Of a stretch of DNA of 64,000 nt, positions 63,871 through 64,000 are shown piece after piece; within the stretch, counting starts at the first letter, position 1, and every line of letters starts with the position of its first letter. A model generated the notes under the pieces. It saw only the letters and a program-made list of their open reading frames with translations. It was not told the DNA's origin and made no database searches. The DNA lies in NCBI RefSeq assembly GCF_958298935.1, contig NC_084922.1, positions 7,380,501 to 7,444,500 on the forward strand, in the 5' to 3' direction. The position numbers and the translations under genes are program-made. The stretch comes from Phragmites australis. Lineage: Eukaryota > Streptophyta > Magnoliopsida > Poales > Poaceae.

Positions 63871-64000
63871 GATGAGTTAAACATGGAAACTAATCTCTGT
63901 GATTGTGCCTTGCTATTTTTCTTGGCGTCGAGCTGGCTTTGGTTGGAGGCGTACGCACGATACGTGCATGGCTAACACATCCTTCTGGCGGTGGAGACCA
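63871..64000. other. Window end, nothing recognised
   Basis: Short flank; the RNase H-encoding sequence may continue upstream on the minus strand beyond the window. Confidence 0.3.

Overview
This window is plant nuclear DNA, almost certainly from a grass (Poaceae, probably panicoid). The evidence is intron-rich genes with GC-rich first exons, Tourist- and Stowaway-type MITEs with TAA/TTA/TA target duplications, several LTR and non-LTR retrotransposons, and four genes whose families I recognise. All four host genes are on the minus strand, and all four can be spliced in silico into open reading frames with GT/AG introns and consistent phase. I recall a TAA1/TAR gene and a raffinose synthase gene lying close together on rice chromosome 1, so the segment may be syntenic with that region; this is from memory and unchecked.

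Layout. 1-3.9 kb: intergenic, with an unrecognised coding-like exon, a 5'-truncated LINE with target duplication, and a Tourist-like MITE. 3.9-22.3 kb: RST1 (RESURRECTION1/focadhesin-like), 24 coding exons, 1825 aa. Its introns hold a gene-fragment-carrying hAT element, a solo LTR, a frameshifted LINE, Stowaway and Tourist MITEs and an AT microsatellite. 22.4-23.6 kb: short intergenic stretch with a MITE. 23.6-26.45 kb: a TAR2-like tryptophan aminotransferase, five exons, 507 aa, with a TATA box. 27-49.8 kb: a 23 kb repeat-dominated gap holding several MITEs, a 6.29 kb non-autonomous LTR retrotransposon (three internal tandem-repeat blocks and an EXO70-like fragment, inserted into a Tourist-like MITE), a composite large MITE-like element, a possible Mutator-like fragment and a 2.35 kb solo LTR. 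50.1-57.2 kb: a FLOE-type prion-like DUF1421 protein, three exons, 562 aa, with a 3.5 kb hAT transposon in intron 2. 58.5-61.7 kb: raffinose synthase, two exons, 780 aa, with a TATA box and an upstream cluster of RY-type GCATGC motifs. 62.8-63.9 kb: decayed LINE-derived sequence, including an RNase H domain broken by an 11-bp duplication.

How the genes relate. RST1 is known as a cofactor linking the cytosolic RNA exosome to the Ski complex and affects wax and embryo development. TAR proteins make indole-3-pyruvate for auxin. FLOE proteins condense in response to water state in seeds. Raffinose synthase makes a desiccation-protective sugar. The FLOE and raffinose synthase neighbours share a seed-hydration theme, but nothing here shows co-regulation. 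I found no convincing undescribed multi-gene system. The most unusual material is transposon biology: host-gene capture, nested insertions and tandem-repeat-filled LTR elements.
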